Source: Streptomyces sp. RKAG293
GTDB taxonomy: Bacteria; Actinomycetota; Actinomycetes; Streptomycetales; Streptomycetaceae
Reading direction: 5' to 3'
Length of the DNA: 64,000 bases
NCBI RefSeq assembly: GCF_023701745.1
Contig: NZ_JAJOZB010000001.1
Span: 3,106,501-3,170,500, forward strand
Made by a program: the position numbers and the translations under genes. Shown one piece after another: positions 17,773 through 27,158 of the stretch; the first letter of the stretch is position 1; each line of letters opens with the position of its first letter. The notes under the pieces are model-generated. The model did no database searches and was not told the DNA's origin. It saw nothing but the letters and a program-made list of their open reading frames with translations.

Positions 17773-17786
17773 TAGAACGTGTTCTA
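17773..17786. promoter_or_regulatory. KstR-type operator upstream of the MaoC-ADH-SDR operon
   Basis: TAGAACGTGTTCTA fits the KstR consensus TnnAACnnGTTnnA exactly and is embedded in a longer perfect palindrome with 10-bp arms (CTGCTAGAAC, centre GT). A KstR-like regulator is encoded 18 kb away. Confidence 0.8.
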
Positions 17787-17829
17787 GCAGTGGCTCATGT
17801 ATAACGCATCGCCCTGAGCCTGTGAATAG

Positions 17830-17844
17830 CTGACGCACCATCAG
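17830..17844. promoter_or_regulatory. Second 15-bp dyad (CTGACG-N3-CATCAG)
   Basis: CTGACGCACCATCAG belongs to a set of near-identical dyads beside the KstR-type sites in this window. Its regulator is not known. It lies between the MaoC operon and the divergent ABC exporter gene. Confidence 0.55.
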
Positions 17845-17930
17845 ATCACACTACCGGTGACATTTGTCCCGGCCGACCCCGTACATTCCCCTCTGCCGAG
17901 GTCAGGGGCGCTCTCCGTACCGTCGACGGC

Positions 17931-18839
17931 ATGACGACAACCAAGGCGAGCGAGCCCGCGGTGCGGTTCTCCGGGGCGGTCAAGGCCTTCGGCGGCGTCC
18001 GCGCCGTGGACGGGATCGACCTGGAGATCCGGCGCGGTGAGGCCGTGGCCCTGCTGGGCCGCAACGGGGCCGGGAAGTCCACCGCGATCGGCCTGCTGCT
18101 CGGGCTGGACGCGCCCGACGCCGGCGAGGTGCGGCTGTTCGGCGGCCCGCCGGAGCGGGCCGTGCGCCAGGGCCGGGTCGGCGCGATGCTGCAGGACGGC
18201 CGGCCGGTGCCGCGGGTCACCGTGCGCGAGCTCGTCACGTTCGTCGCCCGGACGTACCCCGCGCCGATGCCCGTGGACGAGGCCCTGGAGCTGGCCGGTC
18301 TCACCGGACTCGCCCGCCGCCGGATCGACCGGATCTCCGGCGGCCAGGCCCAGCGGGTGCGCTTCGCGGTGGCGCTGGCCGGGAACCCGGAACTGCTGGT
18401 GCTCGACGAGCCGACCGCCGCTCTCGACGTCGAGGCGCGGCGCGCCTTCTGGGAGTCGATGCGCGGGTACGCCCGGCGCGGCAACACCGTGCTGTTCTCC
18501 ACCCACTACCTGGAGGAGGCGGACGAGAACGCCGACCGGATCGTGGTGATCGACCGGGGCCGGATCGCCGCCGACGGGAGCGGGGAGCGGATCAAGTCCG
18601 CGGCCGGCGGCAACCTGGTCAGCGTCGACCTGGCCGGCTCCGGATCCGCCGGGCTGCGGCTGCTTCCCGGAGTGACCTCCGTGGAGATCCGCGGCGACCG
18701 GGCCCGGCTGCGGACCAGCGACTCCGACGCCACCGTGATCGCCCTCGCCGAGCGGGGCGCCGTCCGCGGGCTCGAAGTGACCGCCGCCAGCCTGGAGGAC
18801 GCGTTCCTCACCCTGACCCGTACGAAGGAGACGATCTGA
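17931..18839 (+). CDS. ABC transporter ATP-binding protein (ABC-2 type exporter)
   Basis: 302 residues. Walker A is GRNGAGKST, the signature ISGGQAQRV, and Walker B LLVLDEPTAAL, with a C-terminal regulatory tail of about 80 residues as in drug or lipid exporters. It powers the permease encoded next, whose start overlaps this stop (TGATG). The downstream histidine kinase and response regulator follow with similar overlaps, so one four-gene operon couples export to sensing. Substrate unknown; such modules often protect against membrane-active compounds. Confidence 0.92.
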   Translation: MTTTKASEPAVRFSGAVKAFGGVRAVDGIDLEIRRGEAVALLGRNGAGKSTAIGLLLGLDAPDAGEVRLFGGPPERAVRQGRVGAMLQDGRPVPRVTVRELVTFVARTYPAPMPVDEALELAGLTGLARRRIDRISGGQAQRVRFAVALAGNPELLVLDEPTAALDVEARRAFWESMRGYARRGNTVLFSTHYLEEADENADRIVVIDRGRIAADGSGERIKSAAGGNLVSVDLAGSGSAGLRLLPGVTSVEIRGDRARLRTSDSDATVIALAERGAVRGLEVTAASLEDAFLTLTRTKETI

Positions 18840-19573
18840 TGCCGGTCCTGCTGGAGTACGTCAGGCTCGAAGTGCGCCGCGCGCTGCGCGATCCCGGATT
18901 CGTGCTGTTCGGCATCGGGATGCCGCTGGTGATGTACCTGCTCTTCACCAACCTCGGCGTCAGCGGGGACGAGAAGGACGACTACGCGGCCTACTCGATG
19001 ATCGGCATGGCCGCGTACGGTGCGCTGGGCGCGGCGATCGGCACCGGGACCGGGGTCGCGGAGGACAAGGGCCTCGGCTGGCTGCGGCAGTTGCGGGTCA
19101 CCCCGATGAGCCCACTGCAGGTCGTGGTGGCCCGCGCCCTCACCAGCTCGGTGACCGTGCTTCCCGCGATCGGCTCGGTGCTGCTGGCCGGCGCCCTCGT
19201 CAACGGGGTGGACCTGGCGGCCTGGCAGTGGGCCGCGGCGGCGGTGCTGCTGTGGCTGGGCACCGTTCCGTTCACCCTGCTCGGTCTGGGCAACGGTTAC
19301 GGCCTGACCGCGCAGACCACCGGGGTGGCCAACACGGCCTGCATGATCGCCCTCGCGGTGGTCGGCGGCCTGTGGTTCCCGACCTCGCTCTTCCCCGGCT
19401 GGCTGGCCGAGATCTCGCGCTGGACGCCCACGGCCCGCTTCGGCGACCTCGGCTGGAGCGTCGTCGCCGGCCACGCCCCGGGCCCGGGCACGGTGGCCGT
19501 GCTCGGCGGCTGGCTGCTGCTGTTCGGCGGATACGCGGTCCTCTCTTACCGCCGGGGAGCGCGTACCGCATGA
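18839..19573 (+). CDS. ABC-2 type transporter permease
   Basis: 244 residues with about six hydrophobic segments and the ABC-2 permease pattern (soluble N-terminus, LGWLRQLRVTPMSPLQ coupling region, AVVGGLWFP near the fifth helix). It forms the membrane channel for the preceding ATPase. Translation is coupled at both ends: its start overlaps the ATPase stop and its stop overlaps the kinase start. Confidence 0.9.
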   Translation: MPVLLEYVRLEVRRALRDPGFVLFGIGMPLVMYLLFTNLGVSGDEKDDYAAYSMIGMAAYGALGAAIGTGTGVAEDKGLGWLRQLRVTPMSPLQVVVARALTSSVTVLPAIGSVLLAGALVNGVDLAAWQWAAAAVLLWLGTVPFTLLGLGNGYGLTAQTTGVANTACMIALAVVGGLWFPTSLFPGWLAEISRWTPTARFGDLGWSVVAGHAPGPGTVAVLGGWLLLFGGYAVLSYRRGARTA

Positions 19574-20829
19574 TGTGGGCTGATCGACGCGGTGCGGGCT
19601 GGACGGGGAGTGGAACGGACATGGTCGACATGTGGGGGCTGCGGGCCTTCGGCCGGCGGGGTGGCTGCGGCGACAACGCGCCGCGGGACTTCGGCGAGGA
19701 GATCGACCGGATGAAGGGCCCGGACGGCGGGTCGCTCATCCCCTGGCTGCTGATGGCCAGCGGACCCGCCGTGGACGTGGCCGAGGGCCGGGTGGCGCTC
19801 CCCTGGCTGGCCGGTTCCGGCCTCGCCGCGTTCTGCGTCCTCTACATCTGCGCCGTCCGCGCCGGTTTCAGCGACCGCTTCAAGGGCGGCCCGGTACCGG
19901 TGCGGCTGCTGCTCGCGCAGGCCGCCGTCACCTTCGCCCTCGCCATCGGTTACGGGGGCAACTGGCTGCTGCTCTTCCCGCTGCTGTCGCTGGCGTGCGG
20001 TGTCAGCGCCCGCGGCCGCCGGCTCGGGATCGTGCTGATCGGGCTCAGCGCCTCGGCCGGGGTCATCGCGGGGATGGGCCACCACGAGGACTTCTGGAAC
20101 ACCGCCACCCTCTCCTACGGCACCTTCCTGTCCGGCCTGGTCGTGTCGGTGATCCTCACCCTCTTCGACGCGGTCCACATGCTCAAGGCCACCCGGCAGG
20201 AGCTGGCGCGCAGCGCGGTGGCGGAGGAGCGGATGCGCTTCTCCCGCGATCTGCACGATCTGCTCGGCCACACGCTCTCCGTCATCGTGGTCAAGTCCGA
20301 GGCCGCGCGGCGGCTCGCGCCGCGCGACATGGACGCGGCGCTCACCCAGGTCGCCGACATCGAGGCGGTCGGCCGGCAGGCCCTCACCGAGATCCGCGAA
20401 GCCGTCACCGGTTACCGCGAGGGCAGCCTGGCCACCGAACTGGACCGGGCCCGGTCCGCGCTGTCCGCCTCCGACATCGAGGTCGTCGTGACGGAGTCCG
20501 GGCCGCCGCTGCCCCCGCAGGCCGAGGCCCTGCTGGGCTGGGTGGTCCGCGAGGGCGTCACCAACGTCGTACGGCACAGCGGCGCTTCCACGTGCGAGAT
20601 CGAGCTGCGCTCCGCCGGCGGAAAGGCCCGCCTGACGATCACCGACAACGGCTCCGGCGTAAGCTCGGCGACGGCTGCCACCACCACGGCGCACCGCATC
20701 GGCACCGGCCTCAAGGGCCTGTCGGAACGGCTCGCCGCGGCCGGCGGCTCCCTGGACTCGGGCCCGGCGCAGCGCCGCGGCTTCCAGGTGACCGCGGAAC
20801 TGCCCGTCGAGGAGGAAAACGCCGCATGA
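19570..20829 (+). CDS. NarL/LiaS-type sensor histidine kinase
   Basis: 419 residues from the ATG that overlaps the permease stop (ATGATG). An in-frame ATG 51 bp later with GGGGAG upstream is a credible alternative. Several membrane helices (about residues 55-200) are followed by a HisKA_3 dimerisation box, RFSRDLHDLLGHTLSVIVVKS, with the phospho-accepting His. A HATPase domain follows with the N-box REGVTNVVRHSGAS and the G-box ITDNGSGV. Like DesK it senses through membrane helices with no large outer domain. It should phosphorylate the response regulator encoded next (ATGA overlap). Confidence 0.9.
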   Translation: MMWADRRGAGWTGSGTDMVDMWGLRAFGRRGGCGDNAPRDFGEEIDRMKGPDGGSLIPWLLMASGPAVDVAEGRVALPWLAGSGLAAFCVLYICAVRAGFSDRFKGGPVPVRLLLAQAAVTFALAIGYGGNWLLLFPLLSLACGVSARGRRLGIVLIGLSASAGVIAGMGHHEDFWNTATLSYGTFLSGLVVSVILTLFDAVHMLKATRQELARSAVAEERMRFSRDLHDLLGHTLSVIVVKSEAARRLAPRDMDAALTQVADIEAVGRQALTEIREAVTGYREGSLATELDRARSALSASDIEVVVTESGPPLPPQAEALLGWVVREGVTNVVRHSGASTCEIELRSAGGKARLTITDNGSGVSSATAATTTAHRIGTGLKGLSERLAAAGGSLDSGPAQRRGFQVTAELPVEEENAA

Positions 20830-21440
20830 CCGACCCGATCCGGGTACTGCTGGCCGAGGACCAGGGCATGATGCGGGGCGCGCTGGCCCTCCTCCTGGAC
20901 CTGGAGGACGACATCGAGGTCGTCGCCCAGGTGGCGGCCGGCGACCTGATCGTCGAGGCGGCGCTCGCCGCCCGGCCGGACATCGCGCTGCTCGACATCG
21001 AACTCCCCGGCCGCAGCGGCCTCGACGCCGCCGCCGACCTGCGCAAGCAACTGCCGTCCTGCCAGGTGCTGATACTCACCACCTTCGGCCGCCCGGGATA
21101 TCTGCGCCGCGCGATGGAGGCGGGCGCCGCCGGCTTCCTGGTCAAGGACGGGCCGGTCGAGGACCTGGCGGGCGCCATCCGCCGTGTCCTGGCCGGCGAA
21201 CGCGTCGTCGACCCGGCCCTCGCGGCGGCCGCCCTGAGCGCCGGCCCGAGCCCGCTCACCGGCCGGGAACAGGATGTGCTCAACGCGGCCGCCGACGGAG
21301 CGACCGTCTCGGACATCGCGGGCAAACTCCACCTCTCGGAGTCCACCGTCCGCAACTACCTCTCCTCGGCCATCGGCAAGACCGGCACCCGCAACCGCAT
21401 GGAGGCCGTCCGCTCGGCCCGCCAGAACGGCTGGCTGTGA
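20826..21440 (+). CDS. LuxR/NarL-family response regulator
   Basis: 204 residues: a receiver domain with the acidic pair AEDQ, phospho-acceptor Asp57 in LLDIELPG and conserved Lys in LVKDG, then a LuxR-type helix-turn-helix (LTGREQDVLNAAADGATVSDIA, STVRNYLSSAIGKTG). It partners the preceding kinase and probably controls the exporter operon itself. Its layout is very close to that of RamR encoded elsewhere in the window, including the NWL-type C-terminus, which suggests shared ancestry. Confidence 0.92.
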   Translation: MTDPIRVLLAEDQGMMRGALALLLDLEDDIEVVAQVAAGDLIVEAALAARPDIALLDIELPGRSGLDAAADLRKQLPSCQVLILTTFGRPGYLRRAMEAGAAGFLVKDGPVEDLAGAIRRVLAGERVVDPALAAAALSAGPSPLTGREQDVLNAAADGATVSDIAGKLHLSESTVRNYLSSAIGKTGTRNRMEAVRSARQNGWL

Positions 21441-21465
21441 CACCAGCCGTTCACCGCGCGCGGCG

Positions 21466-22416
21466 TCAGCTGGCCCGGGAGAGCCACACGGTGGCGTTCA
21501 GTGCCAGGGCCGCGTTGGTGGCGGTGGAGTCGTTCCAGCCGTCGTAGAGGGTGTTGCCGGACTGGCCGGTGCCGTCGTCGATCGGGGAGCTGTCGCCCCA
21601 GACCGCGACCCGGCCGCTGCCGAAGGTGCTGGTGGCGAAGAAGGCTCCGGTGGTGCCGGTGGGGCTGTAACCGGTGCGCCAGAGCAGGCCCTTGACGGCG
21701 GGGTTGTCGGACGGCTTGAGGGTGAAGGTGGTGCCGCTGGCGATCAGGCTCTTGGTCACCTTGCCGAAGGTTCCGTTGAGCACCGGGTCGGTGCTGTCGT
21801 TGATCGCCGCCGGGTGGTCGGAGCTGATGCTGAGCTTGTCGACGGAGAAGCCGAACGGGTCGGTGCTGTCGACGGTGTTGTTGGTCATCAGATCGTTGAT
21901 GATCTTGGGCGAGTCGGCACCGTCGTTGTTGCGGTCGGAACCGTTGTGGTCCGAGATCAGGAAGAGGCCGCCGCCGTTCTGCACGAACGTCATCAGGGCG
22001 GTCTTCTCCGCCGCGGTGAGCAGGACGTTGGGCTCCGGCAGCACGAAGGTGTCGAAGTTCGCCAGGTCCGTCGCGGCGGACGTCCCGTAGCTGATCTTCC
22101 CGCCCGCGGGCAGCGTCTTGAGCGAGTAGCCACCGGTCTTCTGGAGCGCCACACCCCAGGACGAGAGGGCGCCGGTCCAGTCCTTGTCGGTCTTGGGCGC
22201 GGAGTTCTGGCCCAGCGGGTCGGGCTGGCTGGTGCCGATGATCCAGTCGGCGTTGCCGGCCGTCTCGGCGTGGGCGTTGTCGAACAGGACGCGGTGAGGG
22301 GTGGCCGCGTGGGCGCCGTGAGCGGTCGCCGTCTGGACGGCGGTGCCCGCGATCAGGGCACCGAGGACGGCGAGAGCGCCGGTGAAGCGGCGTCGGGAAC
22401 TGCTGTGTACAAGCAT
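21466..22416 (-). CDS. Tat-exported protein with ThuA/DUF4350-like fold
   Basis: 316 residues. The N-terminus SSRRRFTGALAVLGAL is a twin-arginine signal, cleaved near AHA-AT. The mature domain begins VLFDNAHAETAGNADW and contains FDTFVLPEPNVLLTAAEKTALMTFVQNGGGLFLISDH, a pattern of glutamine-amidotransferase-like (DUF4350/ThuA) folds in which a conserved loop follows a beta strand. No Cys-His-Glu catalytic triad is evident, so it may be a binding rather than catalytic protein. The ATG follows GGAGG at 8 nt. Monocistronic. Confidence 0.75.
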   Translation of the reverse strand: MLVHSSSRRRFTGALAVLGALIAGTAVQTATAHGAHAATPHRVLFDNAHAETAGNADWIIGTSQPDPLGQNSAPKTDKDWTGALSSWGVALQKTGGYSLKTLPAGGKISYGTSAATDLANFDTFVLPEPNVLLTAAEKTALMTFVQNGGGLFLISDHNGSDRNNDGADSPKIINDLMTNNTVDSTDPFGFSVDKLSISSDHPAAINDSTDPVLNGTFGKVTKSLIASGTTFTLKPSDNPAVKGLLWRTGYSPTGTTGAFFATSTFGSGRVAVWGDSSPIDDGTGQSGNTLYDGWNDSTATNAALALNATVWLSRAS

Positions 22417-22634
22417 CCGGCGTACCTCCGTGGGGGGTGGGAGAGGTCGTGCGGTCGCCAAGTCTGCGCGCGTAGAACGTCGTGTGGGGAACGACCGGGC
22501 AACGCACCATTGAACGGTACATGCCACGATCGCCCCCAACAACGGCCCCACGCGCCCCATCCGCGCACCTGACCGCACCCACTCACAACCCACGCACAGC
22601 CCACTCACCGCCCACTCACCGCACCCCCGAACGG

Positions 22635-23837
22635 TCAGCCGGCGGGCCGCCGCAGCAGGGTGACGACCGCGGCGCCGCCCAGCCCGATGTTGTGCGCGAG
22701 GCCGACGCGGGCCCCCTCGACCTGCCGCGGACCCGCCTCGCCCCGCAGCTGCCAGACCAGTTCGGCGGCCTGCGCCAGACCGGTGGCGCCGAGCGGATGG
22801 CCCTTCGAGATCAGACCGCCCGACGGATTGACGACCCAGCGACCGCCGTACGTGGTGGCCCCGTCGCCGATGAGCTTGCCGGACTCCCCCTCCCCGCACA
22901 TGCCGAGCGCCTCGTACGTCAGCAACTCGTTGATGGAGAAGCAGTCATGGAGCTCGATGACGTCGACGTCCTCGATCCCGAGCCCGGACTCCTCGTAGAC
23001 CGCGTGCGCCGCCGCCCGGGACATCGGCTTGCCCACCACGTCGATGCACGAGCCCGACGAGAAGCTCTCGCCGGTGTCGGTGGTCATCGCCTGGCCGGCG
23101 ATCTCCACGGCCCGGTCCTCCAGACCGTGCTCGCGCACGAAACGCTCCGAGACCACCACCGCGGCGGCCGCGCCGTCCGAGGTCGGCGAGCACTGCAGCT
23201 TGGTCAGCGGTGAGTGGATGGTCCTGGCGGCCAGGATCTCCTCGACGGTGTAGACGTCCTGGAACTGGGCGTTGGGGTTGTTCGCCGAGTGCCCGTGGTT
23301 CTTCGCGCCGACCCCCGCCAGCTGCTCCGCCGTCGTGCCGTACCGCTCCATGTGCTCCCGTGCGGCGTTGCCGAAGATCTGGGCGGTCGGCGGGGTCATC
23401 TCGAACCCGTGCTTCGCCGCCATCACCCCGTAGTGCCGGGCGACCGGCGAGGTCGCGAAGTCACCGCCGCTCGAACCGGCGCCCAGCGCGCCCTTGGTCA
23501 TCTTCTCGAAGCCGAGTGCCAGCACACAGTCGTTGAGGCCGCCGGCCACGAACTGCCGGGCCATCATCAGCGCGGTGGAACCCGTGGCGCAGTTGTTGTT
23601 GACGTTGTAGACCGGCACCCCGCTGAGCCCCAGCTCGTACACCGCCCGCTGGCCCGCCGTGGACGCCTGGTAGCAGTACCCGACCGGCACCTGCTCCACG
23701 AGGTCGTACGGGATCCCGGCGTCGGCCAGGGCCGCGGTCCCCGCCTCCTTCGCCATGTCCCAGTACTGCCAGTCACGGGTCTCGGGCTTCTCGAACTTCG
23801 TCATGCCGACGCCGACGACGAAGACCTTGCTGGTCAT
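22635..23837 (-). CDS. SCP-x-type thiolase / lipid-transfer protein (Ltp1-like)
   Basis: 400 residues. It is strikingly similar to the thiolase domain of animal sterol carrier protein X and mycobacterial Ltp1: [14 protein letters not shown] at the start, the nucleophile Cys in [68 protein letters not shown] and [13 protein letters not shown]. It should cleave a 3-ketoacyl-CoA, probably branched or sterol-derived. AAGGAG precedes the ATG. It lies 34 bp after the double acyl-CoA dehydrogenase gene on the same strand, so they are one operon. Confidence 0.92.
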   Translation of the reverse strand: MTSKVFVVGVGMTKFEKPETRDWQYWDMAKEAGTAALADAGIPYDLVEQVPVGYCYQASTAGQRAVYELGLSGVPVYNVNNNCATGSTALMMARQFVAGGLNDCVLALGFEKMTKGALGAGSSGGDFATSPVARHYGVMAAKHGFEMTPPTAQIFGNAAREHMERYGTTAEQLAGVGAKNHGHSANNPNAQFQDVYTVEEILAARTIHSPLTKLQCSPTSDGAAAAVVVSERFVREHGLEDRAVEIAGQAMTTDTGESFSSGSCIDVVGKPMSRAAAHAVYEESGLGIEDVDVIELHDCFSINELLTYEALGMCGEGESGKLIGDGATTYGGRWVVNPSGGLISKGHPLGATGLAQAAELVWQLRGEAGPRQVEGARVGLAHNIGLGGAAVVTLLRRPAG

Positions 23838-23846
23838 GCGTACTCC

Positions 23847-23882
23847 TTCAGTCACGGGTTCAGTCACGGGTTCAGTCACGGG
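23847..23882. repeat. Triplicated 12-bp tandem repeat at an operon junction
   Basis: Three exact tandem copies of CCCGTGACTGAA (minus strand). The first copy in transcription order encodes the last codons and TGA stop of the acyl-CoA dehydrogenase; the others fill the gap to the thiolase ribosome-binding site. It probably arose by slippage and sets the intercistronic spacing. Confidence 0.85.
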
Positions 23883-25950
23883 GGAGGCCGAGGATCCGCT
23901 CGGCGACGACATTGAGCTGCACCTGCGTCGTACCGCCCGCGATGGTCAGGCAGCGCGCCATCAGGAAGCCGTGCAGGGCGCGTTCGTCCGTGACGCCCTC
24001 CGGGCCGAGCAGTTCCAGCGCCAGTTCGGCGATGCGCTGCTGGTGCGGGGTCTGGACGAGCTTGCGCACCGAGGCGCCGGCGCCCGGCTCGAGGCCCGAC
24101 ACCTGCTGCAGCGTGGTCCGCAGGCCGATGCAGGCCAGTGCGTGCGCCTCGACGAGCAGCCCGCCGAGCCGGTCGCGCACCACCTCGCCCGCCGCGCCGG
24201 CCCGCCCGATCAGCGCCTCGAGACCGGTGTCGAAGGCGACCTGGTCCGCCATGTGCACCCGCTCGTTGCCGAGCGTGTTGCGGGCCACCCGCCAGCCGCC
24301 GTCCACCTCCCCGACGACCGCGTCGCCGGGCAGCACGACATCGTCGAAGTACACCTCGTTGAACAACGAGTCGCCGGTGATCTCCTTCAGCGGCCGGATG
24401 TCGATGCCGGGCGTGTTCTTCATGTCCACCACGAAGTACGTCAGGCCCTTGTGCTTGGGCGCCGCCGGATCCGTCCTGGCCAGCAGGATCCCGAAGTCCG
24501 ACCACTGGGCGGCCGACGTCCACACCTTCTGGCCGTTGACCTTCCACCGGCCGTCCGGCAGCCGCTCCGCCCGGGTCCGCAGCGACGCCAGGTCGGAACC
24601 GGCCCCCGGTTCCGAGAACAGCTGGCACCACAGCGCCTCACCGCGCAGCGTGCGCGGCACATAGCGGTCCCGCTGCTCCTGACTGCCGTGCGCGATCAGG
24701 GACGGCACCACCCAGGTGGCGATCCCCAGATCGCTCACCTTCACCCCGGCCGCCCGCAGCTCCAGCTGCACCGCCAACTGCTGCACGGGCCCGGCGCCCA
24801 GCCCGTACGGCGCGGGCAGATACGGCGCGGCGTACCCGGTGGGGGCCAGCGCCTCGCGCGCCGCGGCCGGATCGAGCCCGGCGGCTGCCGCCACCACCGT
24901 CCGCGCCCGCTCCCGGTAGGTCTCCGCCTCCTCGGGCAGATCGAGCCGCAGCTCCCGCCGGGCCCCCTGCTCCGCCAGCTCCGCCACCCGCAGCCGGTAG
25001 GTGTGCCCCGCCCCGAGCAACTGCCGCACGGCGGTCGCCCGCCGCAGATACAGATGCGCGTCGTGCTCCCAGGTGAAGCCGATGCCGCCGAGGATCTGGA
25101 TGCAGTCCTTGGCACAGCCGAAGGCCGCCTCGACCGCGGCGGCCGCCGCCATCGCGGCCGTCAGCGGCAGTACGTCACGCGCCGCGTCCCAGGTCAGCGC
25201 CCGCGCCTGCTCGACCCGTACGAGCATGTCCGCGCACGCGTGCTTCACCGCCTGGAACTGCCCGATGGGCCGCCCGAACTGCTCGCGCACCTTCGCGTAC
25301 TCGGTGGCCGTACGCAGCGCCCAGCCCGCGATCCCGCACGCCTCGGCGGCGAACAGCACCCGGGCCAGCACCTCCACGACTCCCGGCTCGATGCCCAGCA
25401 CCCGCTCGGGCGGCACCACCGCCCGCCGCGCCACCACCTCGGCGGTGCGCCGCGTCGGATCGGCGCCGGACCGCTCGCGCACCTCCAGCGCCGCCGCGTC
25501 CACCGCCATCCACAGCTCACCGGCCCGCAGCAGGATCAGCCCGGCCGCCGCCCCGCCGAGCACCGGCGGAGCGGTGCCGTCCAGTACGTACCCGCCGCCC
25601 GCCGACGGCTCGGCCGTCATCGACCCCGCGCCCAGCGCGACCGCCGCGATCCTGCTGCCGTCCGCCAGCCCCGGCAGCAGCGCCTTGCCCTCCGCGGCCC
25701 GCCCCAGCACGGCCGCCGCCAGCACGGTCGGCAGGAACGGCCCCGGCAGACAGACCGCCCCCAGCTCCTCCAGCACGACCGCCAGATCCAGCAGCCCGCC
25801 GCCGCCCCCGCCGAACTCCTCCGGCAGATGCACCCCCAACAACCCCTGCGCAGCCGCCTCCCCCCACCACACGGGCGCCCCCGCGTCCGGGTCCACCTCC
25901 GCGTCCAGCGCTGCGCGCACGGCTTCGGGGGAACGGTACGACCCGCCCAC
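23872..25950 (-). CDS. Double-domain acyl-CoA dehydrogenase (FadE34/ChsE3-like), frameshifted at its N-terminus
   Basis: 692 residues as an uninterrupted frame from a GTG, comprising two fused acyl-CoA dehydrogenase units (about 1-320 and 330-692). Each has FAD-domain motifs; the second has [29 protein letters not shown] and the terminal [21 protein letters not shown]. FadE34 of M. tuberculosis has the same fused layout and about 711 residues, and acts on steroid side-chain CoA esters. The true N-terminus ([22 protein letters not shown]) sits in another frame starting at 26003; a missing C in a run of five C near 25935 separates them. Restored, the protein would be about 710 residues. The usual YEG-type catalytic Glu near the C-terminus is replaced by AGG. 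Confidence 0.85.
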   Translation of the reverse strand: MGGSYRSPEAVRAALDAEVDPDAGAPVWWGEAAAQGLLGVHLPEEFGGGGGGLLDLAVVLEELGAVCLPGPFLPTVLAAAVLGRAAEGKALLPGLADGSRIAAVALGAGSMTAEPSAGGGYVLDGTAPPVLGGAAAGLILLRAGELWMAVDAAALEVRERSGADPTRRTAEVVARRAVVPPERVLGIEPGVVEVLARVLFAAEACGIAGWALRTATEYAKVREQFGRPIGQFQAVKHACADMLVRVEQARALTWDAARDVLPLTAAMAAAAAVEAAFGCAKDCIQILGGIGFTWEHDAHLYLRRATAVRQLLGAGHTYRLRVAELAEQGARRELRLDLPEEAETYRERARTVVAAAAGLDPAAAREALAPTGYAAPYLPAPYGLGAGPVQQLAVQLELRAAGVKVSDLGIATWVVPSLIAHGSQEQRDRYVPRTLRGEALWCQLFSEPGAGSDLASLRTRAERLPDGRWKVNGQKVWTSAAQWSDFGILLARTDPAAPKHKGLTYFVVDMKNTPGIDIRPLKEITGDSLFNEVYFDDVVLPGDAVVGEVDGGWRVARNTLGNERVHMADQVAFDTGLEALIGRAGAAGEVVRDRLGGLLVEAHALACIGLRTTLQQVSGLEPGAGASVRKLVQTPHQQRIAELALELLGPEGVTDERALHGFLMARCLTIAGGTTQVQLNVVAERILGLPRD

Positions 25951-26015
25951 CCGCGGGTGGCTGCCGCCAACTCCTGGTGCTCTTCGGTGATTCCGATGCC
26001 CATGCGGACGGATAC

Positions 26016-26029
26016 TAGAACGTGTTCCA
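26016..26029. promoter_or_regulatory. KstR-type operator before the acyl-CoA dehydrogenase gene
   Basis: TAGAACGTGTTCCA matches TnnAACnnGTTnnA exactly and ends only 13 bp from the original ATG at 26003, ideal for repression. Confidence 0.75.
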
Positions 26030-26031
26030 TT

Positions 26032-26046
26032 CTGACGGAAGGTCAG
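26032..26046. promoter_or_regulatory. Second 15-bp dyad (CTGACG-N3-GGTCAG)
   Basis: CTGACGGAAGGTCAG is two bases from the KstR-type site. One mismatch from a perfect CTGACG-N3-CGTCAG dyad. Same type as sites at 17830, 29427 and 54118. Confidence 0.55.
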
Positions 26047-26324
26047 AAACAGGTTCGCCTCCGGCGAGGTTCAGCCGGGAGCACACCCGCGCCACACGCC
26101 TGCGGCGAGCCACGCGCCTCCGGCAGGGGTGCGGGTACGTGGGCCCCCGCAGCACCGTTGCGCCTGCGGCGGGCTTTTCCCCGCCCTCCCCCAACCTTCG
26201 GCCGGGGGTGCCCCCACCACTGCCGTCACGAATGCACGTCACAGACACCACCCGCGCTGCCGCAGGCCGGCTGTGACGTGAGGCGACGGGGGCTGTGACA
26301 GGAGGGGGACGGGGCTGGAGGGGT

Positions 26325-26389
26325 GGGGGTCGAAATGCTGCCGAGCTATTTGTGGGCCGCCAGGCCCTGAATAGTCGATTTCGACCCCC
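26325..26389. other. Nested three-stem inverted repeat (possible structured RNA)
   Basis: Three stems are nested in 65 nt: an outer 12-bp stem (GGGGGTCGAAAT with ATTTCGACCCCC), a middle 5-bp stem (CTATT with AATAG) and an inner 5-bp stem (GGGCC, loop GCCA, GGCCC). Internal loops are 9/3 and 3/2 nt. It lies 90 bp upstream of a methyltransferase gene in a 430-bp region that otherwise holds no gene. It could be a small RNA, leader structure or terminator. Confidence 0.55.
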
Positions 26390-26478
26390 CGCCCCGGAGG
26401 ACCCGGCCCCCGCACCCACCACCCCGCCTGGCAGGATGCCCGGACGACCACCCAGGCACAAACACAGAAGGCGGCGCC

Positions 26479-27147
26479 ATGGCCACCCTGCATCCCCGCG
26501 TCCAAGCCGCCTTCGAGGCCGCCAAGGGGTTCATGCCGCTCGACGAAGGGCTCGCCCTCCACGCCGCCGCCACCGACGCCGCCGCGCGCCTCCCCGGGCT
26601 GCCCCTCCTCGAAGTGGGAACGTACTGCGGACGCTCCACGATCCTGCTCGCCGCCGCGGCCCGAGCGGCCCGAGCGGCCGGCACGGCGACCGGCACGGTG
26701 GCCGTCACCGTCGACCACCACCGCGGCAGCGAAGAGCAGCAGCCCGGCTGGGAGTACCACGACAAGGACCTCGTCGACCCCGAGGTCGGCCTGATGGACA
26801 CCCTCCCCACCTTCCGGCGGACCCTGCACGCGGCAGGCTTCGAGGACGACGTCATCGCCATCGCCGGCCGCTCCCCGCAGGTCGCCGCGGCCTGGGGCAA
26901 GCCCCTCGCCCTGGTCTTCATCGACGGCGGGCACACCGACGAGCACGCCACCGCGGACTACGAGGGCTGGGCCCCGCACGTGGCGCCGGACGGCGTGCTC
27001 GTCGTGCACGACGTGTTCCCGGACCCGGCGGACGGCGGCCAGGCGCCGTACCGGGTGTACCGGCGGGCGCTGGACTCCGGAGCGTTCACGGAGGTCTCCG
27101 TGACGCGCTCGCTGCGCGTCCTGCGGCGTACCGGCGAGGGGATCTGA
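26479..27147 (+). CDS. Class I SAM-dependent methyltransferase
   Basis: 222 residues. The SAM site is LLEVGTYCGRSTILLA near residues 44-60, with an acidic strand end at VAVTVDHHRGSEE and LALVFIDGGHTDEHATADYEGW further on; this is the Methyltransf_24 pattern. VVHDVFPDPADGG is a metal-binding-like segment common in this family. The substrate is unknown. It starts a rightward group that continues with the amidase gene 100 bp downstream. An unusual nested hairpin lies in its upstream region. Confidence 0.85.
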   Translation: MATLHPRVQAAFEAAKGFMPLDEGLALHAAATDAAARLPGLPLLEVGTYCGRSTILLAAAARAARAAGTATGTVAVTVDHHRGSEEQQPGWEYHDKDLVDPEVGLMDTLPTFRRTLHAAGFEDDVIAIAGRSPQVAAAWGKPLALVFIDGGHTDEHATADYEGWAPHVAPDGVLVVHDVFPDPADGGQAPYRVYRRALDSGAFTEVSVTRSLRVLRRTGEGI

Positions 27148-27158
27148 GACCGGGATCC

